From Adineta vaga (Eukaryota; Rotifera): DNA of 64,000 bases. Position numbers and translations under genes: made by a program. The DNA lies in assembly GCA_021613535.1 (NCBI GenBank), contig CP075492.1, positions 11,532,001 through 11,596,000 of the forward strand, read 5' to 3'. The notes under the pieces were generated by a model. That model made no database searches. It saw nothing but the letters and a program-made list of their open reading frames with translations, and was not told the DNA's origin. This document shows positions 46,641-60,728 of the stretch, piece after piece. How positions within the stretch are numbered: the first letter of the stretch is position 1; each line of letters opens with the position of its first letter.

Positions 46641-48537
46641 ATGACACAAATTGAAGTTCCTAGAGAATTGCCAATAATTCTACGTGATTTTACGTTAAGT
46701 GTATTACGAACTAAACCACGTGATATTGTCGATCATGCTGTGAAATATTTTACACAACTTCAACAACAATCACAACTAATTATAGACGACAAAAACGTCA
46801 CGATTATTCCTCATTCTTCCTCATCATCTAATAGTCAGTATGAAAAACAACAGAACCAGACGGCAAAACATAATATTGCTTTTACAGGTGAGTAGTTCAT
46901 TTAAAATGTTCAAAATATCTTCGATGAATAATAATGATTATCTTACTTTCAAATCAAAATTTTATCACCACATTTTCATACGCGGAAGTATGCCACATTT
47001 AGTATATATTGACTTTGCTTTGATTATTAGAAATCACGTTTTTTCTCTCTTTATGATCGAGTGAAAAGAAGGAGTTCTTAGAAAATTGACGTTCGTTGTG
47101 CTCGAAAAAAACATCTCTCAGATTTTAAGATGCCTAATACGAATAAGATCATACTTTAGAATATAGTAGAAGAAAACGCATACGCACACATGCAGGATAG
47201 AGTGGTTGCGTGACAAAAATGTAAAATATATTTTTTTTTTCTGGTAATATGAAGATTTGATGATTAGGCATCAATGCATTATGAACAAAATCGATAGAGA
47301 ATGTCATTCGTTGTTATGTTTTTGTCAATTATGAAAAGAAATGAAAATTAATTATTTAGATGATGATGTAACAATGGAAAACAGTCAATTAACGTCAGAA
47401 AAAGAAGAAGCAACAACAACAAATCCAATCAATATTTCTATTCATTGTATTTCACCAGTAGTGTCGGGAAATGAAAGTGGATTAAGTGAAGAAGATGATA
47501 TTCTTGATGTTGATGAAGATATGCGAGTATGAAAATTTGTTTCTTATTTCAAATAAAAGGATTTTATTCGTTGTAATTTTGGTTTTTAAGCGTCAATATG
47601 TTAAGAAAAATGATTCCCGACGTGTCTCAGTTGCAGCTGAAAGATACAATCCAGAAGATGATGATTCAGGTGATGAACAATTTTATGTTTATCCGAAAAC
47701 GCCCGATCAAAGAAAACGTTTAAAAGATGCTGTTTGTCATAATCTTTTATTTCGTACATTAGAATCAAAACAAATTGATCATATTCTTGATGCCATGTGG
47801 GAAAAACATGTCGAAAAAGGAGAATATATCATTCAACAAGGTAATTTATTTTCTAATAAAGTTCTATTTTTTTGTTATCATGATTTATTCTTCTTCAAAT
47901 AGGTAAAGATGGTGACAACTTTTATGTTATTGATCAAGGTACTTATGAAGTTTATGTTTCGAAAGATAATAATGGTAATAGTCCACCTGTTAAAATTGGA
48001 GAATATGATCAAAACGGTTCATTTGGAGAATTAGCTTTAATGTATAATCAACCACGTTCAGCAACAATCATTTCAACGAGTGAGGGCATTCTATGGGTGA
48101 TGGGTCGACAGACATTTCGTAAACTTGTCTTAAAACATGCATTTCGTAAACGACAAATGTATGAAAATTTCCTACGTGATGTTGATATCTTACAATCTTT
48201 AACTGATTACGAACGATCGAATGTTGCTGATGCATTAATACCAATTGATTATTATCAAAATGATATCATTATTAAACAAGGCGATGTTGGTGATCGAATG
48301 TTTTTTATTGAAGATGGTCAATGTGATATATTTGTGAATAATCAATGTCATAAACGTTTACATAAAGGTGATTATTTTGGCGAACTTGCTTTACTTACTC
48401 ATGAACCTCGATCAGCAACAGTTATTGCAGCCAGTTATAAAGTTAGATTAGCATCTTTAGAAGTTCAATCATTTGAACGTTTATTAGGGCCATGTATGGA
48501 TTTATTACATCGAAATACCTCTAAATATCTCAAATAA
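46641..48537 (+). CDS. PRKAR2: cAMP-dependent protein kinase type II regulatory subunit
   Basis: Inhibitory, cAMP-sensing subunit of PKA. Exons 46641-46887, 47360-47526, 47591-47840 and 47903-48537 give 432 residues. N-terminal dimerisation/docking helix: VPRELPIILRDFTLSVLRTKP. An acidic disordered linker leads to the inhibitor site RRVSVAAE, whose phosphorylatable serine defines type II. Two cyclic-nucleotide-binding domains follow, each with the phosphate-binding cassette: FGELALMYNQPRSATI (domain A) and FGELALLTHEPRSATV (domain B), both retaining the essential Glu and Arg. The N-terminal domain allows AKAP docking. Length is slightly above the human 404 because of the linker. The start lies 30 bases after a 5'UTR splice acceptor. 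Intact. Confidence 0.97.
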
Positions 48538-49173
48538 CTACTAGTTTCGTTTTTTTCTCTCTTTCTGTGCGTATGTATTTGTTCAAATTTTAATGATAGA
48601 ATCGTAGTATAAAGAAACAAAAACAAAAATGTACGTGTGTATCTATATAGTGGTGATGTTGTTGGATATAAACATGTTAATATTTAGATTGTTTGATCAG
48701 AAGTGTCAGTAGCTACAAGTGACATAGGTATCTCCTTGTACTGAATTATTCTCGATGATTATCTATCATTCAAGGCATATCAATTCCTAGAATTCAATAT
48801 TCTTGTTTGAGAATTTATTTTATCGATTGGCAGTAGAATGCGTGAGTTGTTATTATGAAATGATAAGAAACGATTATCAGAAAGAAGAAGAATAAGAAGA
48901 AAAGAAATAAAAGCAAAACGAAATGCTTTTGCTAATATAAATCACAATGCAAGGTTAATGTTAACATTGAAGAAATTAAAGGAATATAAACAAATAAAAA
49001 CCGGTTGCCTTAGTGAGTGTAACAAGAGGATAGTAGATGTTTTACTCACTAGTATTTTTTTCTTAAAAAATTTGCCCCCACAAAATGTATATTAGAATGA
49101 CATTAAAATACAAAGAAGAAAAAAACGGATAAATCTTTATCGAATACTTTGTACAACATATTTTCGATATGTT
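48538..49173. other. Convergent 3' regions
   Basis: Between PKA RII and the ZC2HC gene, which converge. AATAAA-like signals near 48909 and 48991. No gene. Confidence 0.5.
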
Positions 49174-51062
<1,889 letters not shown>

Positions 51063-53177
51063 TATTAAAGAAATTAATTAAAACTGAGGTGTATTTTGTT
51101 GAATAAAAGAAAAGAAATGGAGTAAAACGAAGGTAATGTGTAGTTTTTTGAAACTTTCAAATGTAATGAAAACAGAATTGAATAGAAAATAACAACAACA
51201 ACAATAACAAATAAGTGATGAAAATTTGTTTTAATGACTTCTTTTTTACTCATTTGCTGCTATGCGACTACCTTCAATATTACTTCAATTTAATATTGTA
51301 AAATAGATTCAATATTGATTGTCTCAATTTGAATAATTACAAATAAAATAATAAATTAATTTGATTATTTTTTTTTTCAACATAAAAAGTTCAGTTTTCA
51401 ATAGAGGGCGTTCTTTATCATGTATATTTTCATATGAAAGAAAAATGTTAGACAATATATAACTCACTCATTCTATCTAAACACGAATGATGTATGACAT
51501 TCATCGAATAAAATGACATTTTAGAAATTTGATTCCAATGATAAATAACATACACACATAAAGATTAGATCTCTATTAACAACATCATCACATTTATCTG
51601 ATTGAATCGTTTGTTTATTGTTTATTATTTATTCGTTCGTTCGTATTATCACTTAAATATTGACAATGATGAAATAGAAACTAAGTTATAGAAATGTATA
51701 CATATTTAACCAAGAAAATGTTCTGTACTTAATAAGTAATTATAACCATGTTGATCTGTTGCCGTCAAATGTCATCTTCAATTAATTATTATAGATCGCG
51801 ATATGTCGATAGTATATAGAATATTATTTCCAGTATGCACTGCATGACGATCATGTTGGTTCTCATTTGTTTTCGATATTTTGCTTTGATTCATCTATTC
51901 TATTTCTGTCTTGTCTAATTATTATGTACATAGCCAGTCGCATCTCACGTATCATCGTTATTTTCTTTTTCTCTCTTGTTCGCTGTTCTAACTATAATAT
52001 GTATATGCAAAATGCATGTTTGGACGTGTAATGATAAATGTCAGTAAATGAATCTCTTTCATTCATTGATTGTTGATCAGAAAATATTGATAGTGCAGAA
52101 ATAAATTCTTCTGAATCGATATTTATATTAACAATACTATGTGAGTAAGTTTTATTATTATTATTATTATTTACAGATAGATGCAAAAAGGAGAAGTACT
52201 TCATGTTATCAAGATACCTTATTGATGTTTGATTGAAAAAGTATACTGTAAAAAGAGAGAAATCTGTCTGATTTTGTAATTATTCATTCTATTTTATAAA
52301 ATAAACGTATGATGAAAAGAAAGAGGAGTACCTAGTAAAATATTAAAGAAAAGAAGAAGAAAGAAACGAATAATATATAACTTGCATCTGACTGTTCGTC
52401 GTACCACTTCAATCAAATATGTTTATGTGTGAGAAATAAATTTCATTTACGCAAATTTCCTATTTCTATTCATTTGCTTTCAATTTGCATTTCTAAAAAC
52501 AACAAATCACTCTCTTCAACTTTGACATTTAACTAAAATCAACTAGACACTTTCGTAGACATCGAAAAAAAACTTGCCCTGAATTTCTATTCGAAAGTAT
52601 ACATATATAAACAATTCTATGCTTATCAATCGATTTATTATTAAAAATCGTCTTGATAATCATTCTTTTTGTTATAAGACAGCTGTTTTGATTAAGTGAA
52701 TGATTTCTTATCTTCATTTTTTTCTTTGATAGGCTCAACGGCAATATATACATATATAAATATATATCAAGTAAGATTAAACCAATACGTATGTATAGAT
52801 CACTATTGTCCTTCTATATATATAAAGGATATCATCATTCAATTGATGATATCTCGACAGCATAGTCGTTATGCAATAACTTAATTTGAAATAAACGATT
52901 TTTCGTATTGCTCTTTTCTAACCTTCTTTTAAAATAGAAGCAAACAAAAAAGAAATCATCATCTACTGTAATAATGATCATCTACTTTCTTTAGTATATG
53001 TTTGTCTAATAATTGATTGATGTGAAAGCTATTTATTAACAGATGAAGGTTGATCTTCTTCATTTTCGTCTCACTGCATATATATATATATCTTGCTTTC
53101 TCTCATTTTTTTAAATCTTTTTTTATAGATATTTCATTCATTTTGACATTTGAAAAAGTGGTAAATTTTCAACGAAG
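51063..53177. other. Long intergenic spacer
   Basis: About 2.1 kb of AT-rich DNA with short (TA)n tracts (near 52809 and 53077) and (TTA)n near 52151-52170. Frames up to 74 codons on both strands lack coding character. No RNA gene recognised. Confidence 0.5.
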
Positions 53178-53669
53178 ATGAATGGTTATTCACAACAATC
53201 AAATCAATATCCTAAATTACTTATTACCGTTAAACATGAAACTGAAGAACGATCTGTAATTGAAGCATATTCTAATCCTCGAAAATATCGATCAAAAAAT
53301 CATTCACGCTCAAAAAATTTTCATCCAACAACTATTTATTATAACAGTAATCATCATCACAACTCACATTTTACTCGATCATCATATCCCTCGAAAGCTT
53401 ACGAACGATTTTCATATTCGAATCATCCATCGACTCTTCGTCCATTAATGGAAATAAAAAACTTCGATCAAGATGAACTCGCCTATCTGACATTTAAACA
53501 ACGCGAACCGAAACAACGTGGTCAATATCGAAATCGTAAAGCTGAATTAGATTGGGATCATGCATTTGATCTTGATCAAATACATCTGTATACAACACAA
53601 AATGATCTTGATAATCATTCATTGACAAGTTTTCAAAGTTCAAGTGACAATTCATTTTCATCTTTTTAA
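53178..53669 (+). CDS. Unrecognised basic, Ser/His/Tyr-rich protein
   Basis: Single-exon frame of 163 residues, probably behind a 5'UTR intron. The N-terminal part is basic and rich in Ser, Asn, His and Tyr, with KYRSKNHSRSKNF. A more structured-looking segment follows: IKNFDQDELAYLTFKQREPK then AELDWDHAFDLDQIHLYT. The C-terminus is Ser-rich (SFQSSSDNSFSSF). No signal peptide or membrane segment. The biased codon choice in the middle and the clean stop support coding. Function unknown; likely lineage-specific. Confidence 0.5.
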   Translation: MNGYSQQSNQYPKLLITVKHETEERSVIEAYSNPRKYRSKNHSRSKNFHPTTIYYNSNHHHNSHFTRSSYPSKAYERFSYSNHPSTLRPLMEIKNFDQDELAYLTFKQREPKQRGQYRNRKAELDWDHAFDLDQIHLYTTQNDLDNHSLTSFQSSSDNSFSSF

Positions 53670-54947
53670 ACGTTTTTTCTGGTGCTTTTTGTCCTTTTTC
53701 TTTTCTGTATATTTTTCATTCATTCGATCTTATCGAATATAAACGTGATTTTCATGTTACATGGAAAAATCAAAGGTCATTTGCATTAAATATCTTTTCA
53801 AGTTGTACTACTGACTATAACATAAAGATTCTTCTTGTCATTTGTTTGGTAACAGAATTAATTAGCCGATGAAAACTCTGTAGGATAAAATTTTCTTTTT
53901 TCAAAGACAGAAGATATCCTGAAGGTTTATTCAGAAAGGGAGGATAATTCTGAACTATTTTTATATTATCCTTTTAGTCAGAAAAAATGGACTTGAAACT
54001 TCCCACTTAGAATCTTGTATTTCACGTTAACCTCTTGATCATGTTTGATCGACTGCAAGATATAAGAGAATCAATTTTGACTTTATTTTCTTTAATCATA
54101 AAAAACTTTAATATGATTAATCATTTCAAAATATTTACATCCGACTTTACATAGAATCATTTTCCAGGTCTTGTTATTTTCTATTTTAATTTCCTTTTTT
54201 TAGAATTATTCATATTTATTTATAAGTGTTACACGCTTTCTTGCATTATAGATTTTCATACCTCACTTCCGAAGTAAATAAACATGGAAAAAAGTTCACA
54301 TTACATTTATGGTAGTCAGTAGGAAGAAAAACAAACATTTGTTTAAAGACCATATGTCGAAAATACTTTAAATCTTATCTATACACTCGACGATTTAGAT
54401 AAGTCGAAAGGATCTTTCACGTTAATGCAGATTTCTTTTTTCTCCAAACTAAAAAACAGATTAGACATTGGTAATGTAACAGTTCAACTCTCTAATTTCT
54501 TAATCGTTACGTTCAGCACGCTATTCCCCAAGTAATTAAGTAAGAACGAGTAAATAAATCCGTCTATGTTAATAAAAATACCCAATACTTTTCCTTCGAT
54601 ATCTGATCTATTAGAATTGACAAGAGAATAAATATTCTTGCCGAAAGAATCCAAACAAACTGTAGTCTAGCAGCTACTCGCTAATTTGTATAACCATTGA
54701 GCACGCACATAGTTGTTGTCTCATCTCATTTGACAAAAGCAATGTCAGTGAACACATGTACTTCTTTAGTTTCTGTTTTTTATCTTCGCCCATTTGCACT
54801 AAAAGAATAGAGAAAAAAGCAAGCCGAAGAGATTTTAAACGTGTTGAACTAAGCGTATTTCACGGTGAAAAGAACTAAATAAACTATCTTTTCTAGAAGA
54901 AAGTGTGTTAGTGTGTATTATCTAAATATAGATAAGTTTAATCTACT
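53670..54947. other. Intergenic spacer
   Basis: About 1.3 kb of AT-rich DNA. No coding frame, RNA gene or repeat recognised. It presumably contains the promoter of the EF-hand gene. Confidence 0.5.
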
Positions 54948-55751
54948 ATGTCACATGTAAGTTATTCAATTTTATACTTTATCGTTTTATAGAGAAGATT
55001 ATGTTCTAGGATAAGAAAATACGAAAATTAAATACAGATCAATTACAAGGTAAAATTTGTCTTGAAATTTCACTGATCATTCTGAGTTCTTTTCGGTTTT
55101 CAGAACTTCGACATGCATTTGATTTATTTGATTCTGATCGTAGTGGTGGAATTTCAGTGATAGAATTAAAACAATCACTTTCGGCATTAGGTGTTAATGT
55201 AAATGATCAACAAGTGAAACAAATTTTTTCTGCAATTGATGTTGATAGTAAAACAATTCGAAAAGAATTCCATAAGAAATTTATTCATCTCATTTGTTTG
55301 TTTTTTTAGAAAATGGTTTGTCATGAATGGTTGTATTCTTTTCATTGTTGTGATATTACTTTTGTTTTTCTATTAAGGTCGAATTGAATTTGATGAATTT
55401 ATTGAAATAGTAGCGGATTTTTATTTTAAAAAACATTCGCGTGCTGAAATTCTCGATGCATTTAGAAGATTTGATCATAATGGTGATGGTTTTATTGAAG
55501 CTGAAGAATTACAGAATATTTTAAGTCAACTAGGAAAAAAATATTCTGATGATGAAGTAGATTTATCTGAAAATGGATATTTCTTTAATTGTTTTTGTCT
55601 GTTTTAGATTCATCGTATGATTGAAAAAATTGATCGAGATGGTAATGGAAAGATTTCAGTCGAAGGTAAATGATGATTAATCAATCTTGATGAAATTTAT
55701 GGTTCTCTATTCCTAGAATTTGCGGCCTTGATCGAAAGACAATCTTGTTAG
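54948..55751 (+). CDS. Calmodulin/centrin-like EF-hand protein
   Basis: Calcium-sensor protein of about 155 residues in six exons; the first exon has only three codons (MSH). EF-hand loops in order: DSDRSGGISVIE (canonical except for Ser at position 5), a second loop reading DVDS then RIEFDEF, and canonical loops DHNGDGFIEAEE and DRDGNGKISVEE. The second loop spans an intron and, with the only splice sites I can find (GATA before GTAAAA; TTAAG before GTCGAA), is two residues short, so it probably does not bind calcium. The N-terminal lead KKIRKLNTDQLQELRHAFDL and helix spacing resemble centrin/caltractin more than calmodulin. The C-terminus ends ERQSC. Confidence 0.88.
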
Positions 55752-56500
55752 AATGTTAATTTAATTGGAATAAATTAAATTCTACGTTGAATGTTAACAA
55801 GAAAAAAGAACGGATTTATATAGTTTTTCTTTTTTTGTTTATTCGTGTCTTGTATGTAATTGTATGGATTCATTAAATTTGATTGACTATTAATTAATCA
55901 TTCTATATGTATGTTTTTATTTCTCTCTTTCTCGTCTTTTCTAGTTCTTAGATGAAGAAGAAAAGAGAAGTAGAAGGAATGAAATCTTTTTCTCTTTTCT
56001 TGCTAAAGATGAAATGACGTATTCAGGTATAAAAACCAAGCGCGAGAAGAAGAAGAAAAAGAAGAAGAAAAAAGAGGAATTGACATATAAATATAAGTTT
56101 TTTTTCTTTCTCTGCCTTACGAGAAGAAGGAAGATCGACATTATTAAAATAATAGTGTTTATCTGTAACTCATACTGTTGTCGTCTTTTCTCGTCTATTC
56201 GAACAAATCTTTCTCGTATTTTACTATTATTATTTCGGTCGAGTCAGAAAAAAATATTTAACTTTCTTCTTTCTTTCTCTCTCTCTCTCTCTCTCACTCA
56301 TACATTTAATCATCATTGACGACTCTTTTCTGCTCTCTTCTGCTTTTTCTCTCTCTCGTTCTTGTCGTTCTCTTTTCTATATTTGCATTAACCATGATGA
56401 CAACGACCAACAACAAAAACAAAAATCATACGAAAGAGTGAATCTTCAGTGTGACCTCGGTTGGCGAAGGTGAACTACTGCATAATAACCATTGAAAAAA
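55752..56500. other. Spacer with simple repeats
   Basis: (GAA)n/(AAG)n near 56046-56072 and (TC)n near 56268-56295. Frames on both strands here arise from the simple repeats. Upstream region of the next gene. Confidence 0.5.
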
Positions 56501-57212
56501 ATGAAATTTCAACGTCGTATACTTCCTCCACATTCATCAACATATTTTGAAATGGAAGAGTATACAACTCCATCGATCTCACAACAATCAAGTAGGTCAT
56601 TATCATAAGAAACTAAATATCATTGATGTCTGTTTTATAGTTTCTATTACTGGTTCAACAAGTGATTTAAGTGAAATAGACAGTGTTTGCAGTCTCTCAA
56701 CTAATCTTCGACAACGATCTGATTCTTTAACAAATCTTTTTAATATGTCAGAAGATAATACATCATTGTCAAATTTAAGTATTGCTTCATATACTTTATC
56801 TCAACATTCTTATGATAACAGTTCTCCAACAATCTTTACGAGTTTATCACCTCAACCAACATCTTTAAATAGTAATTCAGACAGAACATCTCGTTCACGT
56901 CGAAGTGTTTGTTCGTCGACAACGAATAGTCAAAAGAATTTTTCTATAAAAACAGCTGAAACTGTTTTATCTACGATTGGTATTCATCCTTCCTCATCAG
57001 ATACATGTGGTTTAATTGCTAATGATGGAAATAATGTTGAAAATACAGATGATCATCAAAATGAATATGAAGATGAACAAAATATAGGTTCGAGTTCGGA
57101 TGAAAACGATATGGATATATTATCATCTCAAACCAATCGTGGATTAAGAAAAACTGTTTTGAACAATGTCGATCGATTATTAAATTCCGCGAATAAACAA
57201 ATTAAATTGTAA
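56501..57212 (+). CDS. Unrecognised Ser-rich disordered protein
   Basis: Two exons, 56501-56591 and 56641-57212, joined in phase 1, give 220 residues. The N-terminus is MKFQRRILPPHSSTYFEMEE. Nearly the whole protein is Ser/Thr/Asn-rich, with conserved-looking islands SDLSEIDSVCSLSTNLRQRS and SRSRRSVCSS, an acidic patch DDHQNEYEDEQNIGSSSDEN and a basic C-terminal helix TNRGLRKTVLNNVDRLLNSA. No membrane segment. Clean splice sites support it as real. Function unknown. Confidence 0.6.
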
Positions 57213-57838
57213 TTATAATCAAATGTGTATTTTGTTTTATATGATTACCTGTGATTGCTGAAACGGAACGCGAAATTCTTTTCTTTGTGAATATTATATT
57301 TTGTAAAAACAAAACTTTCAAAATCCTTCATTTACTTTATAAATGGAATTGTCTTTTTTTTATTCAATTCAGTAAATGAAAAGATCAATATTTGATTTAC
57401 ACAGAAGAAACTACGAAAAAAAACTTGAACTTCAAGTACAAATGATCCTTTCTTATCAAAGATTTTGTCCTGAGTAAGTTGTGTCTGTTAATGGAAAGAG
57501 TATTTGAGAAACCTTTGCAGTCAAAGGTGAATATTATTCAAATGTTTCTTCTGTATAAGTGCAAATACATATTTTATGTACTACTGGTTTATAATTATCA
57601 ATATATGTCATTATAATATGACGATTACTTCCTAATATTATGAATAAGAAAACATTCGTAATCATCAGTATTTAAATGCAATTATAGAAGAAATTTTAAT
57701 CAAAAATTATATGATACTGCTATGTGCTGGATAATTGTATTAAACTAAATGAAAGATAATGTTATTTTCTTCTTCTTCTTCTTCTTCTTTATCGGTTCCA
57801 GTCATATTTATTATCTTGTCAAAAGGTTTAGTTATTAA
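57213..57838. other. Convergent 3' regions
   Basis: (CTT)n near 57767-57790. AT-rich, without a gene. Confidence 0.5.
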
Positions 57839-60045
57839 TTACAACTTCTTTTCAATATTTTGAAGATTCTTTTCCCATTGCTGACGATCAGGATGGTTTG
57901 AAAATAATGAATATCGTGCAATATCAACTGCACGTTTATAGTGCAAACGTGCGTTTGTATAATCACCAAGCTTTTCATATGATAAGCCGATATTGTTATT
58001 AAACACGCCTAGATAAGGATGATTTGAAGGAAGTGATTGTTGTTGAATTTCCATAGCTTTTTGATAACATTGAAGTGCTTTTGTTGGATTATTCATATTG
58101 CAATAAACTTCACCAATATTATTGTAGGAAACACTCAAATCAGAGGATGATTTAGTGGTAAGGATTGTCGTCGAATTCGGAGAGATTTTTCATAATAAGA
58201 TAATGCTTCCGAATTTTTCTTCATATTTCGATAGATTATACCAAGATTATTATAACAATCACTTAAAGAAGGATGATTCAAAGGTAGGGATTGTCGTCGA
58301 ATATCAAGACATTTATTGTAATATGAAAATGCTTTCGAATAATCACCTATATGATCACATAATACACCAAGATTGTTGAAGGACATACTTAGATCCAAAT
58401 GATCTGTAGGAAGTGATTGTTGTTGAATTTCAAGAGCTTTTTCATAGTAAGGTAATGATTTGAAATATTGACCGATTTTGAGATATGCTGAGCCGATATT
58501 GTTGTAGGAAGCAGCTAAATATGGATGATTTGGAAAAAGAGTTGTCTGTTTAATTTTTAATGCTTTCTTATAAAGTTCAATAGCTTTTAGATATTCTCCT
58601 TGATCAGATTTTGCGGTCGCAAGTCGATCATAAATACATGCTTTTTCATTTTCATCATTAGTACGATTTAAAAGTACCTGATAAACTTCTTTTATTTTAT
58701 CGAATTGACCAATCTTGCATAGTATTTCACCTATTGCATACCATCCTGTTGATCCTTCTATATCTTCTCGTATACGATCAGTAAGTACATGAAGTTCTCT
58801 ATCATTCTCATTTATTAATCTTAAATTTACTTGAAAGAGTCGTTGCTCTTCATCTATCTGTTGAATATTTTCAATACGAAAGATAGTATGCATCGAGAAG
58901 AGAACTTCATCTTCGAGATCCGCAAAACATCCAACTTCTGTAATAGAAGCAAAAGGTGTTGTCGATTGAGTAGGATCAATAGACATGAGAAAAAGAATGC
59001 CTACTATATCAGGATCAGAGCAAGATTTACGTGCAAAATTAAGAGAAACATTTCGATTCCTACTAGTGGATAAAAAGTTATTAAAAGCCATTAAACCACC
59101 ACGAGCGTACTGTAATTGAATAAAATCAGTTTTCGATAGGCCTTGTCCACGATAGAGAGTAAACATTTCAGTACAATGTTGTCTATTAAATTGTTTAGAA
59201 TGCAGTTGTTCAATTTGACGATGAAGATCACCAACATAAAAACCCATACTGATAATAATCGTCGCATCCATTGTTCGAAGTGCACGATTGAGCATCGAAT
59301 AAAGATAAGATTCGTAAGTATACCACCATATAGGTGTTTGTTGATGATACTCTCGTTTGAGTTTTTCAACGTTGTCTAGTTCATAGCCGTTTTCAACAAA
59401 TAATTCTTTACAATAAACGATAAATTGTTCAAAATGTTCTTGTTCAAATGTAATTGTTAAAAGAATCTCTTTAAGAATTTGCGTATACATAAATGAACAA
59501 TCAAGTTTATTCGAATTTTTATTATTTATAACGTTATCTGTAGCCATAAAACTCATGGTCATTGTATTACGTTCACATTGTTGAGCAGTTTCTTTCAGTG
59601 CTGTATAGATAGCAGTAATATCTGTATAAATACCTTTGATTTTAGACCATTTTTCAGTCCATTGCTTATGACGTTGCTGATCACAACAAAAAATAAATAT
59701 TGAATCCATCTGAGACATATTATGTATCGTTGGTATAATACGTTCACCGAGTGCACCTGAAATAATCATACAGATCTTCTCGTTTAGAAGAGTTTTGATA
59801 AATTCAATACATTTATCACTATCAGTAAAAGTATGAATGTTGTTTACGAAACGTCGTAATTGTGACATGGTGTTCTTACAATCAGAATTGTTTTCGTCGA
59901 TATTATTATCAAGCCAGATAAGAAGAACATTTTGTACCATACGAATATTAGGACGTTCTACAATATTTGTTGAAGCAGCAGAAACTTCTTCAATCTCATT
60001 TGAACTGGTTTCAATACTACCCAAGAACGACTTTCCAATACCCAT
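57839..60045 (-). CDS. NAD:arginine ADP-ribosyltransferase fused to TPR repeats, with a 2-base frameshift
   Basis: The start MGIGKS fits N-myristoylation (Gly2, Ser6). Residues ~38-160 form an N-terminal module (NVLLIWLDNNIDENNSDC, MIISGALGERIIP, SIFIFCCDQQRHKQW) that I know only from such multi-domain proteins. The ART domain at ~180-395 has the R-S-E triad: Arg in YRG (~299), Ser in FLSTS (~326) and ExE in LEDEVLF (~378-380). From ~430 on come kinesin-light-chain-like TPRs of 42 residues with the recurring (S/T)LPxNHP and YNN(I/L)G words. The first frame ends at 58135 (636 residues); TPRs continue in another frame to 57839 (about 99 more residues). An extra AG in AGAGG at ~58142-58146 accounts for the shift. 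It is intronless. It may be a recent pseudogene, a polymorphic allele or an assembly error. Confidence 0.9.
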
Positions 60046-60728
60046 TGCTCAAAGTACAAATAATGTCGTAATAAATTGAATGTTTATCGGTCTAGACCAT
60101 ACCTTTATTTCTGTTGCCTAAACTACAGTCATATTTTTCAATTCTTCTAGTCAGAAACTGTGGTTTTTATATTATTAATTTTAGTGTTTTGAAATACATG
60201 AGAGATCACCATAGACTCTGCATAGTAACGTATGAAGAACGGAAAAAAATAACAGAATATTGCTTTGACTAATAATGTAACATGAAGTTAGCATGAAAGA
60301 GTTTTATTACAGAGAAAAAAAGACTTAAAAGCTTTCTTTTTCTGTTCTTTTCTGTCGTCTTGCTAGACTTGTTCATTACCTGATATTTTAGTGTCTGATG
60401 AACATAAAAAACCACTTACATCTGAATTATAGAGATCGATCTGTTGATGTCAGCTAGATATCTATTTCTAGAATATATCTTGATGATGTAGGCATGTCAT
60501 TATGAAGAATAATGTCCACAGAAATATATATTCTGCACCTTATTCCTCGTTAAGTTTGTTTTCAATAGTTTTGAAATTTATTTGAATATTTTACGTTATA
60601 AAAAATGATGAAGAAAGCAGGCTCTAAGTTATGTAAGTTACTAAAAAAATATTAACATAACTGGAATAATGTTCGTTTTAACAAAATGATCAAGAATATC
60701 TTGTAGAAATTCGAGACGATACGAAGTT
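60046..60728. other. Spacer
   Basis: Upstream region of the ART-TPR gene and downstream of the methyltransferase gene, which share the minus strand. AT-rich, no gene. Confidence 0.5.

Noticed and set aside
56014-56319. 101-codon plus frame with Lys and Ser/Leu runs
   Set aside because: Explained by (AAG)n and (TC)n microsatellites.
58155-59379. Plus-strand frames inside the ART-TPR gene
   Set aside because: Antisense shadows of a well-supported coding sequence.
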